The notes: generated from the sequence alone by a model not told the origin. A stretch of DNA of 64,000 bases from Siphonodentalium dalli (GCA_032622095.1 CP136067.1:126001-190000); one strand, 5' to 3'; positions 49,140-60,447 are shown, counted from the stretch's first letter. Program-made: numbers and translations.

Positions 49140-49496
49140 GCCTTACCCCATGACACCGCGGTCGATACCACCGCGATACCAAAAACCTGACCGCGTTATT
49201 ACACCGCGGTCAGGCGTTATTACACCGCGGTCAGGCTTTATTACACCATGGTCAGGCGGTATTACACCGCAGTCAGGCGGTATTACACCGCGGTCAGGCA
49301 GTATTACACCGCGGTCAGGCAGTATTACACCGCGGTCAGGCAGTATTACACCGCGGTCAGGCAGTATTACACCGCGGTCAGGCAGTATTACACCGCGGTC
49401 AGGCGGTATTACACCGCTCGACCGCGGTATTTCACCGCGGTCATACCGCATGTCAACCTCGTTAAGGAGGGTCGATTAATTAGAGCATAGCTGTAT
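49140..49496. repeat. 21-bp CCGCGG minisatellite (copy 2, inverted relative to 14.4 kb)
   Basis: About twelve units of 21 bp (cagtattacaccgcggtcagg type), most nearly identical, run from 49190 to about 49430. Because 21 is a multiple of three, both strands show long ITPRSGS- or ILPDRGV-type frames, which are not genes. The right flank 49455-49496 is the reverse complement of 14379-14420. The unit is more homogeneous than at copy 1. Confidence 0.85.
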
Positions 49497-49984
49497 ATGG
49501 GAGATGAAGATTAGGGAGATACATTGTAACAAACTATTAAGATTTCATTCATTTATTCATGCATTTCTCCAGCTCGGGCAAACGAAAGCCCCTGTAATTT
49601 CCACCATCATTTGGGAAAGCATACTGAAATTACTGATGCCATTCACAACACACGATGGAAGAGGTCTGCAGTTATGCAAACCATGGTAGCCATAGCACCA
49701 CCGAATAAACTGTCTATGCGATATGCCTGTATTTGTTGTGCAGAGGTCCATTAAACGGATGAGTATACTGTTGCTGGTATCCTAACCATGCAACTTCAAG
49801 TAGCCATGGGTCCAGGCACACACTCCTGAAGGGGACAGTCTCTGTGATATACTTGAAGTGTCCTTCTTCCTATGAAATCGCTTTTGTCACTTCCTTTAGC
49901 TTGGTCTCAACTTTTTCAATCTCATGGCAACATCTGCACTCACAGGTACATTGTAGTCTCCATCACATACCGGTACATAGGTGC
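49497..49984. other. No feature recognised
   Basis: Short frames on both strands without motifs. No repeat structure is seen. Confidence 0.4.
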
Positions 49985-49992
49985 ATGCACAC

Positions 49993-50730
49993 TAGTGTTG
50001 AAACGATTAGCGTTTTTAAGGAATCGACTAGTCGCCAGAGGTAATCGACTACTAGTCGACTAGTCGGACCCCTTCTAAGAGTTCCTGTTTCTATGCCCAT
50101 ATGACATATAAAAAGGGCCACGTGGCATCGCAGTTTTGAGTATCCAACTCTTCGTTTCAGAACATTAAAACACAAAGCACGTGAACTATATAATCTCCCG
50201 TTTTGCCCGTAAGTCTCCCAATTTGATGTCTTAAACCCGGCTCTCTTGCAACCTCCATATAATCTCATGGTTTGGGGAATGCAGGTAATAAAACATTTTA
50301 TTTTACATAAACAAACTTTTCGCCGGTAACCAGGAAATCAATAGGCAAGTCTCGTTAATCATTACTCTAGAAGTTATCACTGGTCAATTGCGTCCCATTG
50401 AACTAGACAGTGTTCGGTCGGCAGCGACACTTCATGTCTTTGATGATCAACATAAAAGAAACCGCGCATACATGTGCATACATTGGGTTCAGTTCAGGTC
50501 ATGGAGTTCACCGCTCGTGCATGACTGGCAGTGGCATCGTTGATTCGTTATTAAAGGAACAATGCAATAAGCTCTAAGAAGTTACGTGATAATATTGCCA
50601 TGCAATGGCACTGCTGTCATGATAGCACTTAGGTAGTGCTTTTTCTCGACTAGTCGACTAGCATATTTCGGGATCGACTAATTTAATAATCGCGTTGATT
50701 TCGACTAATCGATTAATCGTTTCAACACTA
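49993..50730. mobile_element. Non-autonomous hAT element, 738 bp
   Basis: The termini are the 17-bp perfect inverted repeats TAGTGTTGAAACGATTA and its complement at 50714-50730. It is flanked by the perfect 8-bp duplication ATGCACAC (49985-49992 and 50731-50738). Subterminal regions at both ends are packed with CGACTAGTCG/ATCGATTA words, which are typical transposase-binding repeats. The 8-bp duplication and TAGNG-type end place it in the hAT superfamily. No transposase frame exists inside. Confidence 0.93.
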
Positions 50731-50841
50731 ATGCACACCTGAAATGACAAGGGAAATACATTTATTATGGAACAACTCAGAGTTAACATTCAATTCCTCA
50801 ATTTTGTTGATGCAAACTTTGACAAATTTGTAACAAACTCG

Positions 50842-51048
50842 ACATACAGTAATGCCCTAAATATTTGACCCCTTAACCACATCAGAATTATAGGTATAGT
50901 TTCAGGATTCAGTTTGAAATATGACTTGTGGAAATTCATCGGAAAGCTCTCATGAAGGCAACAAGTCATATTTCGGACTAAATCCTGAAAAGTTACCCAC
51001 AGTTCTGCTGTGGTTAAGGGGTTGAATGTTTAGGTCATTGCTGTATGT
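50842..51048. mobile_element. 207-bp fold-back MITE
   Basis: ACATACAGTAATG at 50842 and its inverted counterpart ending at 51048 start arms of about 85 bp that include CCCCTTAACCACA/TGTGGTTAAGGGG and caggatt/aatcctg blocks. The centre is short. The superfamily and target duplication are unclear. Confidence 0.75.
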
Positions 51049-51168
51049 TCTGATGAATGACAGTGGGTATGCGTCTGTCCGTCCACTTGTTCTCATGGAT
51101 ACATGCATCTTGGATAAGTTCCGCACAAATTTTTTATCAGAAGTTATACCTGCTGAATTGTTTCCAGG

Positions 51169-51687
51169 CAGGGATGGATCCAGGGATTTTTTGGGGACAC
51201 CTGTTTTGGGACCATGATATGCCGAAGGCATATCCCGACAAGATGGGGGTAGGTACGGGAGGGGGTCGCCCCACTCCCTTAGGTGCAGCATTAAAGATCC
51301 CACATAAGAACATGCACTGGCTTACAAGGTCAAGATAAAGGCCAATGTATTATATTATATATGCGAGGCTCCTTAGATGGGAGACTTTCATGTATATAAG
51401 AGAATGCATTGGCACAGGATTTTTGCAAAATTTCAAGAAGCCCCAGTCATGAAAGGGTTAAAATATTTCCCACTGGACACTTGATTAAGCAAATAAAGGC
51501 TCTATATCAACTGTATATTGATGATTTGCATTGCATGTTGGTGAATTATAATAGAAGATTTCCTTCAAAATATAGCAAATTCCGCTTTAATAAAACTATC
51601 CACTTGCAATTTGGGGACATTTAGGCCACCAGAGTTTGGGCGCCCAAACCTGTAACAGGTATCCAAAGAGCCCTGGATCCTTCCCTG
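51169..51687. mobile_element. Non-autonomous hAT element, 519 bp
   Basis: The ends CAGGGATGGATCCAGGG and CCCTGGATCCTTCCCTG are 17-bp inverted repeats with one or two mismatches. The flanks TTTCCAGG (51161-51168) and TTGCCAGG (51688-51695) agree at 7 of 8 positions, consistent with an aged 8-bp duplication. CAGGG...GGATCC ends are a recurrent animal hAT signature. No transposase frame is present. Confidence 0.85.
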
Positions 51688-51955
51688 TTGCCAGGTATCT
51701 ATTTCATTATCCAGTTTTGTTAATATCCTGTTTTAAAGATTCACAGCTTATACTATAGTAGTTTGTTTACCTGGTGTACATGATATCTCCCCCAGTGCAT
51801 CCCCCCTTTTTACTATTTTCAGTCTGTCAAATGCTCACACCCACTGAGAATTCAACATACGACAAAATATGAATGTACACGTATTAATTTATTGCTTATT
51901 TATTTTTATGTTATAGTCATTAAATGGCGATAAATTAACATGTTACAAGTTGTTT

Positions 51956-52570
51956 GAGTCAGGGTTTGGGTGGAGAGGGGGGGGGGGGGGGTGGATTAGA
52001 TACCAAGGTCTGAATATCCCCCACACCCAGCATCTACATAAGAGTATATGACAAAAATAAACTAATTATTTTATTGCTTATATTGCCCTATAATGCTATA
52101 TATCCATTAAAATTTTGATTGAGTCAGGATTTGGGTTGGGAGAAATTACACAGGCCTGAATATCCCTCCTCCCCCCCCCCCCCCACAAAAAAAAAGAAAC
52201 CAGCAGCTGCATATGAGACAAAAATATCTTATTATTTATCACTTACATTTACCGGTATATCGCTTTATATAGTCATGAAATGGCGAGAAATTAAAATTAA
52301 TCGAGAAAAATTTAATTGAGTCAGGGTTTGGGGTGGGAGGGGGGAATACCGAGGCTTGAGTATCTCTCGCCTTTTCATGAGTGTATGAAGCAAAATAAGC
52401 AACTTATAAAATAATAAATTCATTTTTGTCATAAGTAGCTGCTCGGTTGGGGAGTGGGGGCGATAATAAACCCGGATATCTTTCTCCTGCCCCAAATACT
52501 GACTCAAACAACTTTTTCTTGGAAAGTTAATTTCTTTCGGTTTCATGACTATATATTCAGAAATAGCATA
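51956..52570. repeat. G/C-tract tandem repeat, three direct and one inverted unit
   Basis: Units begin gagtcagg(g/a)tttgggt at 51956, 52117 and 52316, each followed by a G-rich stretch (G14 near 51979) or a C run (near 52152-52166), then 'gacaaaaat', 'aatta' and 'ttatatagtcat'. 52435-52565 is an inverted unit ending 'gactcaaacaac...ttcatgactatatat'. It shares the 'aagcaaaataagca' and 'tttttgtcataagtag' words with 13845-14365. Confidence 0.65.
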
Positions 52571-52853
52571 CATTGGCATGTATAGACCAAGTTTTCTCAG
52601 TCCACAACAGCTTGTGAAATTGGTTGGGTTGATGCTGTTTTGGACCGAGAATCCGAGATGTCTCCTGTTGCTCTTCTATACCAGTACCGTAACAGATTTT
52701 CATTCAAAAGACATACTACATGTACATGTATAGTACCCCGACAGTCATGTGAACCCATGAATATAATCATCTCACTTGGACCACAATGAATCTGTCTTCA
52801 AAATGATACACAATGTACCATATACTGTTATCGAAAATATCCACACCAAGATA

Positions 52854-53033
52854 TTATCTCGACTCTCTCGAGATTTCGAGAAAAGAATCTTGAGATATTA
52901 ACATATTTTCTCGAGATCATACGGCAAGATCTCAAGAAAATATGCAGAGATCTCAAGATAATATCGCGAGATACTAGTAATATGTTCAGAGCTTGAGATG
53001 CGCATGTCAGGATCTCAAGATGTGTCGAGATAA
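52854..53033. mobile_element. TCGAGAT-rich inverted-repeat element, 180 bp
   Basis: The perfect 10-bp ends are TTATCTCGAC and GTCGAGATAA. The interior consists largely of variants of ATCTCGAGAT/ATCTCAAGAT in both orientations. It is probably a small MITE. No target duplication could be assigned. Confidence 0.55.
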
Positions 53034-54100
53034 CAATTAACATGTTGAATATTCAACTTTCAAGACACTTTTGTTTTCTTGGACAATGTCACAAATCAAG
53101 AGTTAGCTAATTTTTGGCAAATTATTATTTTAGCCAGTGCAAACACTGTCTCTGATTGTCATAGTACTGATACTAATAGCTGAATCCAATGTCAATCCAT
53201 GAGCAGCCATGGACTGGCAGTGGTCGAGTCCAGAATTTCAATACATCAAAAAATTCACATTTTTAGTCAGAAAAAAATACTACTGGTATATTTTTAGACT
53301 AACGTTTCGGCAGACACACAACTTTTCCTTGAATTATATTTCATATTTCGATGTATTGAGTATGTGTAATGATTATTACACATGTCCGCTCGTATAAACG
53401 GGGTTTTAGCTAGTATTTACATCAATTTTATTTTCACATGTTTTGCCAGTGACCGCGATATTTTTAATAAGAGACGCTCAGTGACTCACCATTTTCGTAC
53501 GCGATTTTCATCTCTTCGCCATCCAAGCTCTGGATCATTTGGTGGTCTCACACCATGGTAATTTTGTGGTAATTCCGGCTCGTGCATGTACGCTCCCGTT
53601 GTCACATTTAAAGTGTCTTCTGACGAATCAGACAAGGAACAATCACTAATCAGATCGCAAAAAAATGTTTCTGTCAGTGTCAGCCATTGTGGGAAATACC
53701 CAAGGTCCTTAAGTACGTCACACGCTTTCTAGCAAATAATTGTTTCCGTCAAAATAGATAATGAGGTGAGGCATCAGGCTATCACCCAGACACACACAGT
53801 CGTAAACACTCATATCTTTCAGACAGCGGGGGATTGTTTTCTTAAATAAGTGTGCATAACTTGATACAAATATGAATAAATGAACATATATTGAGAATTT
53901 TCGCGACGTCGACTTTAAAGTGACGTGAAACACCAATTAAGAAAACAAACCACCATTCGAGAAATTCAAATGGCTGATTTAGTGGAGCATAGACATAAAT
54001 TATTGCCATTGCCTGATTGTGTAGGTCATGTTATGAGCTTCCACTTAAAGTGACGTTAACTACATGTAACTGACTATATAAGTACTTTCCTTGGTTGAAA
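53034..54100. other. No feature recognised
   Basis: AT-rich sequence with only short frames. No supported gene, RNA or repeat. Confidence 0.4.
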
Positions 54101-54104
54101 CCTT

Positions 54105-54645
54105 GGATATGGTCAATTCATGGCCATCACCTATGCAGCCATTGAAATAATTTCCGAGTGATGGGCATTAGTTCGCAATAATAATTTAATGGGCATTAAA
54201 TGTGGTCATTTGATGGCCACTACCTGTGCAGCCATTGAAATGGCCATTAATATTACAACAGTTGTGAGTGATGGGCATTAATTTACAATAATAATGTAAT
54301 GAGCATTAAATGTGGTTAGTTGATGGCCATTACCTATGAGGCCATCAAGATCATGGGCATTAATTTCATGACAATTGTACTTGGCATTAAAAGTATACCA
54401 AATCATTGCCATTAAATTCAGTCAATACAAATTTTAATGGGGTTTAATGGGCATTAGAAAAATAGAATGTGTGTTTAATGGCCAATTCAATGTTTATAAT
54501 GGTGAACTGGCCGTTAAATCTTTAAAATTAATGGTGTTTTAATGGGTTCAGTGGAGCCCCATTAAAATTGTTGTTACAAGAATTAATGGTATAAACTAAT
54601 GATTTTGGCCAATTTAATGGTATTTTAATGGGATTTTAATGGAAT
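54105..54645. repeat. Region dense in TTAATGG words with an internal 130-bp tandem repeat
   Basis: 54115-54350 has two to three units sharing 'gatggccat(t/c)acct', 'gccattgaaat', 'gagtgatgggcatta' and 'caataataat(t/g)taat'. From 54350 to 54645 the words TTTAATGG, ATTAATGG and GGCATTAA recur in both orientations with irregular spacing. It is non-coding. Confidence 0.65.
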
Positions 54646-55262
54646 GCATGTACAGTAGTGTATGTAACCCTTTGCTATATCACTTGCGGCCACTATATGA
54701 ATACCAGGTTGATTTGTTATCATAAACATGGCAGATTGTACTTACATGTACATTACTTCCGACAAGGTACCGTACATATTTGTTTATTTTTAGCGTTGTA
54801 CTCTCGTTCTGTTTATAAATCCTTATGCTGTCAGCATAGGTTTTCAACATTTCGAATACGAGGGGTTAATTTGAAATCCAGACGGGTTCATTATCAACCA
54901 GTTTTCGGTGACGATGTTTAATCAAGTCAGTTGGACATGCACAAACACTTGGCATTTCCTTTAATGCTTATCAATACGACAGTATATATAATATCAATTG
55001 ATTTAATTTTCCAGTAGATGTGCACTGGTTTGAAGGCACAAATGTGGGTACAAATGCTTTTATGCATGAACGTCTTGACCGATAGAGAGCAGACATTCAT
55101 TACATTAGAGAGGACTTGATTATCGTGCTCATCGGATTTTGCATATCAAGTCACTAATATTATATTAATTAACCCACGATTGTGCAAACAAATATGCCAG
55201 TGTCTCTCTCTTTTGAGCGATCATCACGTGATGATCCCTATAGTCAATTGTAAAATGCATTA
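54646..55262. other. No gene recognised
   Basis: An 87-codon frame at 54658-54921 has no motif. The segment ends with 'gcatta', the left flank of the Helitron array. Confidence 0.4.
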
Positions 55263-58082
55263 TCTCATATATATTTTGAAGACCTCTGTTTGTCTGTCTG
55301 TCTGTATGTATGTCTGTCATTTATACAAATCTACGATTCTCGACTGATCGGGACGAAACTTGGTACGTGTGTGTAGTTTGACCAGGCGGTCGACGTTGTC
55401 GTATTGGCGAGCCCGTGCGACGCCAGCTTCGCGCATGCGCAGACGAGATCTCGGAAACCGCTGGAGCTATCGACTTGAAATTTGCTATTAGTCCAGTGCA
55501 TTTATGGTTTTACCCAGAACTAATTGCAACAGAATTTTTTTTTGCTGGAATTTCTACATATACCCTCCATAAACAACATACTAAAAATCAGCAAAAATCG
55601 GAAAAAGGGAAATTGGTGAATTTCGTGGGGAAAAAATTGGAAAATTTGGTCAAATCATCAATTTATGGATTTTCATGGATGTATATAAAACAATCAAATT
55701 CACAAATCCTACAAATAGCATGTGTATTGTTTCGACCACATTTCCCTGAATCCAGAATTAGAAACCATTCCCAGATTCCTTAAGTATTTTTCGAGTTGTG
55801 CGTCTTCAAAAACGCGAGTTTACCTGATTTCGGAGCCTTAATTTTGCAGAATGAGCCAAATGCCGCATTATATGGTTAATTATTTAAAAAACTAGAGCAA
55901 ATTTAATGACCTTTTCACTGTTTTAGTAATTTCCTCACTAGATAAAACACAAATTATGATTAATATGTGCATCTATGAATAAGGAGAATAAAATATTCTC
56001 AAACATAATGTGTGTTCCATTGTATGGACTTAGCCAAATTTGCCTTGACACAGAACTCGTGTGATGAAATGCCATATTTGAGGTCATGCAACTCAATAAA
56101 TTAATATCCATATGCTCTGCTTTTCTCATAACATTTTGAGAATACTAGATTGAACAAATTGTGAAGGACTTTCCAAATACATTGGTGAAGAAAATTAAAT
56201 TATGGTCCTATGAACTCTTAGTCTAGCCTCTTTTCCGAAAATGCTATTGTGGGGCGTTTTTGTAATTTTTTAAAGGTTTTTAGGTATATTCAGAAAAATT
56301 AACGAAAGTTTATTGTGTAGTATTATTTTATCTGTCCTCTTAAATCATTTTTTTGTTGAGAAAATAGCATTTCAATGGTTATACCAATGAACGTCACTGG
56401 ATTTCACTCATCATCGTGGAAACTTACTCCAAATTTGAACGTCAGAAAAATGGGGTAGGGGAAAGGATATCAACAAAAACATCAAAATTATGCATCTTGA
56501 AGCATAAAACTTGATATTAACAGCTTCTGCTTACATTTTTCTTTCATACATAATATCATATTTCCTTTGTTTATGTTTATTGACAGAGCTATAATATTTT
56601 TTGTCATAATTTAGCAGTGAAATGTCAAATTGGCATTTTGGGATTGTTTTTCTACAACATAGCTATAAAATTCTAAATCAACGTCCGATAGCGTATTAAG
56701 CAGTTTTATAATGCAACAGGAATGTGCACAAACTGGAAGAAAACAACATTGTGTCTGAAATGGCTGTAATTTGGTGATAAGTTTGCATTTTATTATTTTT
56801 TCTACCCCTATACCAACGTTAAAATTTGGAGTCAGTTTCCTGAAAAATGAAAGAAATCAAGTGACATACGATGGCATAACAAATGTAAGGCTAATTTTTA
56901 AACACTAAAGTGTTGTGGGAGGAAAGTTCAAATAATTTTACACATTAAAACACCCATTGTTTTTTGTGTTTATGGCCCAAAACCTTTTGTAATGGACAAA
57001 AATGCCTCAAACTGGCATCTTTGGAAACAAGCTAAGACTAAGTATTCAAAGGGCCATAAGTTGATTTTCTTAAATAATGTTCTGTTAATACCTTTACACT
57101 TTGTTCAATCCAATATACTTAAAATGTTATATAAGAAAAGCATGGCATATGGGTATTACATTATTAAGTTACATGACCTCAAATATTGCATTTCATCACA
57201 CAAGTTCAGTGTCAGAGGCAAAATTGGCTAAGTTCATATAATGGAACACACGTTTTGTTTGAGAATATAATCTTCTTCTTAATTATAGATGCACATTATG
57301 AATCATTTTTTGTGTTTAATCTAGTGAGGAAATTACTAAAACACTGAAAAATCTATGCAGTTGGCTCTAGTTTTTTAATAATTAACCATAATATAAGGCA
57401 TTTTGGCTCATTCTGCGAAATTGAGGTCCAGACAATGGGCCGAAATCAGGTAAACTCGAGTTTTTGAAGCCACACAACTCGAAAAATACTTAATGAATGT
57501 GGGATTGGTTTTCAGTACTGGGTTCGGGAAATTAAGGTCGATACAATACATATGCTATTTGTAGGATTTGTGAATTTGATTGTTTTATATACATCCATGA
57601 AAATCCATAAATTGATAATTTGACAAAATTTCCCCAAATTTATTTTATGAAATTCACCAATTTCCCTTTTTCCGATTTTTGCCGATTTTTAGCATGTTGT
57701 TTATAGAGGGTTTATGTACTTATTCCAGCAAAAAAAAATTCTGTTGCAATTAGTTCCGGGTTTGGCATTTTTTTCTCATAAATGCACTGGACTATATGTG
57801 AATGTATCTTGCCCCGGATACGAATTTTATCGGGTCGCCGAGCCCATGCGACGCCAGCTTTGCGCATGCGCAGACGAGATCTCGGAAACGGCTGGAGCTA
57901 TCGACTTGAAATTTGGTATGTGAATGTATCTTGCCCCGGATACGAATTTTATCGGGTCGCCGAGCCCGAGCGACGCCAGCTTCGCGCATGCGCAGACGAG
58001 ATTTCGGAAACGGGTGGAGCTATCGACTTGAAATTTGGTTTTTGAATAGCCCGGACAACGTCGGGCTCATCGGCTAGGCTAG
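55263..58082 (+). mobile_element. Helitron-type non-autonomous unit 1 (interrupted)
   Basis: It starts TCTCATATATATTTTGAAG after an A (55262) and ends with the stem-loop AGCCCGGACAACGTCGGGCT (58048-58067) about 10 nt before CTAG (58074-58077, with a second CTAG at 58079-58082). These are the Helitron rules: 5' TC, 3' hairpin then CTAG. Inside are a GTCT microsatellite and diverged roughly 120-bp cores containing 'gcgcatgcgcagacgagatct' and 'gagctatcgacttgaaattt'. A 2306-bp element interrupts it at 55489. No Rep/helicase is encoded. Confidence 0.8.
55489..57794. mobile_element. 2.3-kb fold-back element, inverted over almost its whole length, TAT duplication
   Basis: The ends are TAGTCCAGTGCATTTATG and its inverted match (with CTCATAAATGCACTGGACTA at the right). 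The arms pair imperfectly and in order through 'aattctgttgcaattagt', 'gaaattcacca', 'tcgagttgtg', 'ttagtaatttcctcac', 'gaggtcatg' and 'ctttggtataggggtaga'-like blocks, to a centre near 56640. TAT flanks both sides (55486-55488, 57795-57797). Sister cores with uninterrupted tttgctatgtgaatg (for example 58417) give the single-TAT empty site. No gene is inside. Confidence 0.85.
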
Positions 58083-58534
58083 TCTCTTATATATTTTGAA
58101 GACCTCTGTTTGTCTGTCTGTCTGTATGTCATTTATATAAATCTATGATTCTCGACCGATCAGGACAAAACTTGGGTCGTGTGTGTAGTTTGACCAGGCG
58201 GTCGTCGTTGTCGTATTGGCGAGCCCGTGCGATGCCTGTGCAGCGCATGCGCAGACGAGATCTCAGAAACGGGTGGAGCTATCGACTTGAAATTTGGTAC
58301 GTGTGTGTAATTTGACCAGCCGGTCGTCGTTGTCGTATTGGCGAGCCTGTGCGACGCCCGTGCAGCGCATGCGCAGACGAGATCTCGGGAACGGGTGGAG
58401 CTATTGACTTGAAATTTGCTATGTGAATGTATCTTGCCCCGGATACTAATTTTATCGGGTTGCCGAGCCCGTGCGACGCAAGCTTTGCGCATGCGCAGAC
58501 CAGATCTCGGAAATGGGTGGAGCTCATCGGCTAG
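58083..58534 (+). mobile_element. Helitron-type unit 2, 3' hairpin lost
   Basis: It begins TCTCTTATATATTTTGAAG immediately after unit 1's CTAG and ends catcggCTAG at 58531-58534. The last core runs straight from gggtggagct into catcggctag, so the terminal stem-loop of units 1 and 3 has been deleted. It holds three cores. Confidence 0.8.
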
Positions 58535-59032
58535 TCTCATATATATTTTGAAGACCTCTGTTGGTATGTCTGTATGTATGTCAATTATACAAATCTACGA
58601 TTCTCGACCGATCGGGACGAAACTTGGTACGTGTGTGCAGTTTGACCAGGCGGTCGTCGTTGTCGTATTGGCGAGCCCGTGCGATGCCTGTGCAGCGCAT
58701 GCGCAGACGAGATCTCAGAAACGGGTGGAGCTATCGACTTGAAATTTGCTATGTGAATGTATCTTGCCCCGGATACGAATTTTATCGGGTCGCCAAGCCC
58801 GTGCGACGCCAGCTTCGCGCATGCGCAGACGAGATCTCAGAAACGGGTGGAGCTATCGACTTGAAATTTGCTATGTGAATGTATCTTGCCCCGGATACGA
58901 ATTTTATCGTGTCGCCGAGCCCGTGCGACGGCAGCTTTGCGCATGCACAGACCAGATCTCAGAAACGGGTAGAGCTATCGACTTGAAATTTGGTTTTTGA
59001 ATAGCCCGGACAACGTTGGGCTCATCGGCTAG
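58535..59032 (+). mobile_element. Helitron-type unit 3
   Basis: It begins TCTCATATATATTTTGAAG directly after unit 2's CTAG. It contains three cores, the stem-loop AGCCCGGACAACGTTGGGCT at 59003-59022 and CTAG at 59029-59032. Confidence 0.8.
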
Positions 59033-59640
59033 TCTATTATATATTTTGGGAAATCTGTCTGTGTGTGTGTTCGCGATGGACTCGAAAACGGCCCAAGTAT
59101 AACGGGATTTCGATGAAAATTAGTGTCTAGTCTTACTTTCGTGTGGGGAGTGTTGTAGCCTATTCCTTTGCCCGTGCGACGTTACCTTGACCTTGAAATC
59201 GGGTCAATTCAAGGTCAAATCGCGATTATGACGTCTGTCGGATTTTTTTTCGTGGATTTATCCCCCCTTTTTCGACTTAGAAATTTTTCGCAACATGTAT
59301 ACTTTTGTCCGAGCTTTTATTCCTACATTTTTCAGTCAATTGTTTTAAAACGTGGCACAGATATTTAGTACCATGGGAACTTGTGCACCTGCGATTATGA
59401 CGTCTGTCCGACATTTTTTGGTGGAGTTATTCCCCTTTTTCGCAACATACATAATTTTGTCATAGCTTTTATTCTTACATTTTTCGGTCAATGGGTTTAA
59501 GATTAGGGTTATGGTTGTACACCTGCAATGGGAACTGTTATTTTATTATTTTAACTAAATGTTTACTGACATGTGAAACATCTTAGTATTTTAAAAACAA
59601 GGGGGTATCCGTAGTCCCATTGGGACAGTCACACCTCTAG
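59033..59640 (+). mobile_element. Helitron-type unit 4, different body
   Basis: It starts TCTATTATATATTTTGGGAAAT after unit 3's CTAG. The body is unlike units 1-3 (duplicated 'gattatgacgtctgtc' and 'tttttcgcaacat' blocks near 59225 and 59395). It ends with the stem-loop GTCCCATTGGGAC (59614-59626), ten bases and CTAG (59637-59640), followed by T. Confidence 0.75.
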
Positions 59641-60447
59641 TTGCTATTTGTTTGTCATATTTTTATGTAGTTTGTACGACTAACATATTTTAATAGTTGT
59701 AACATGTCTTTCACCCACTTTGCTTTACAAAAGCCTAAATACAATATTATATTGTTTAGAAGTGTTTACTGATTACAAGCCCTTCCTTGCTAATTGACAC
59801 CTCTCCATTATAACATGTGATCTTTAATTTCCTTTCAATTGTTCTGTAGTTACAGTAAGTACAGCAGACTATGACAGCTAATTATTTTCTATGTCACTAT
59901 GTGTGTACATGATAGTACATGCTACACAGAGATAATGTTAAGAATTCATGTATTTGTCAATTGATGCTCACTACGTTTGGACATGTTGGTAATAAAAAAT
60001 ACCCAAAAAAATCCAATTCTCTTGAAACAAACATGTTCAATGCAGGCCATTTATTTCAATTCTTTGGTGTCTGAGAATTAAACATTTTGTTGGCCTTACC
60101 TGTACATATACAAAAGAATGACTGAATGATATATATACCTTACTTACCAGTATGTTGGTGATTTATAGAACCATGATGCTCCATTATAATTCATGCTGTC
60201 TAACATATCTTACCCCTTATGTTCTATAATTTATTCACAATTCCGTCATGGAATGTATAAAAGCTGAAGGATCTACATATATACCTTAATTTGAAAAAAC
60301 TATTTTAAATTAAAAAATTGTGTTTTAATATGTTTTTCCCTTATTTTTTTTTGTACTAGTATAATATAACACCGTTACACTCTACCTGTATTATACTTAC
60401 CATTACGCTCATAAATCGTTTAATTACTTTCTCATCATTCCTTACAG
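59641..60447. other. Probable intron or 5' flank of the downstream exon
   Basis: AT-rich, without coding potential. The end, ctttctcatcattccttacag (60428-60447, with one leading base outside), is a convincing pyrimidine tract and AG acceptor. 60038-60085 is a diverged copy of 62206-62250 beyond the gene. Confidence 0.5.

Noticed and set aside
49138-49479. ITPRSG-repeat protein (and antisense repeats)
   Set aside because: A 21-bp minisatellite keeps several frames open on both strands; no start context, domain or conserved flank supports translation.
57714-59000. Arginine/cysteine-rich frames on both strands
   Set aside because: They follow the roughly 120-bp Helitron cores, appear in multiple frames and on both strands, and are composition artefacts.
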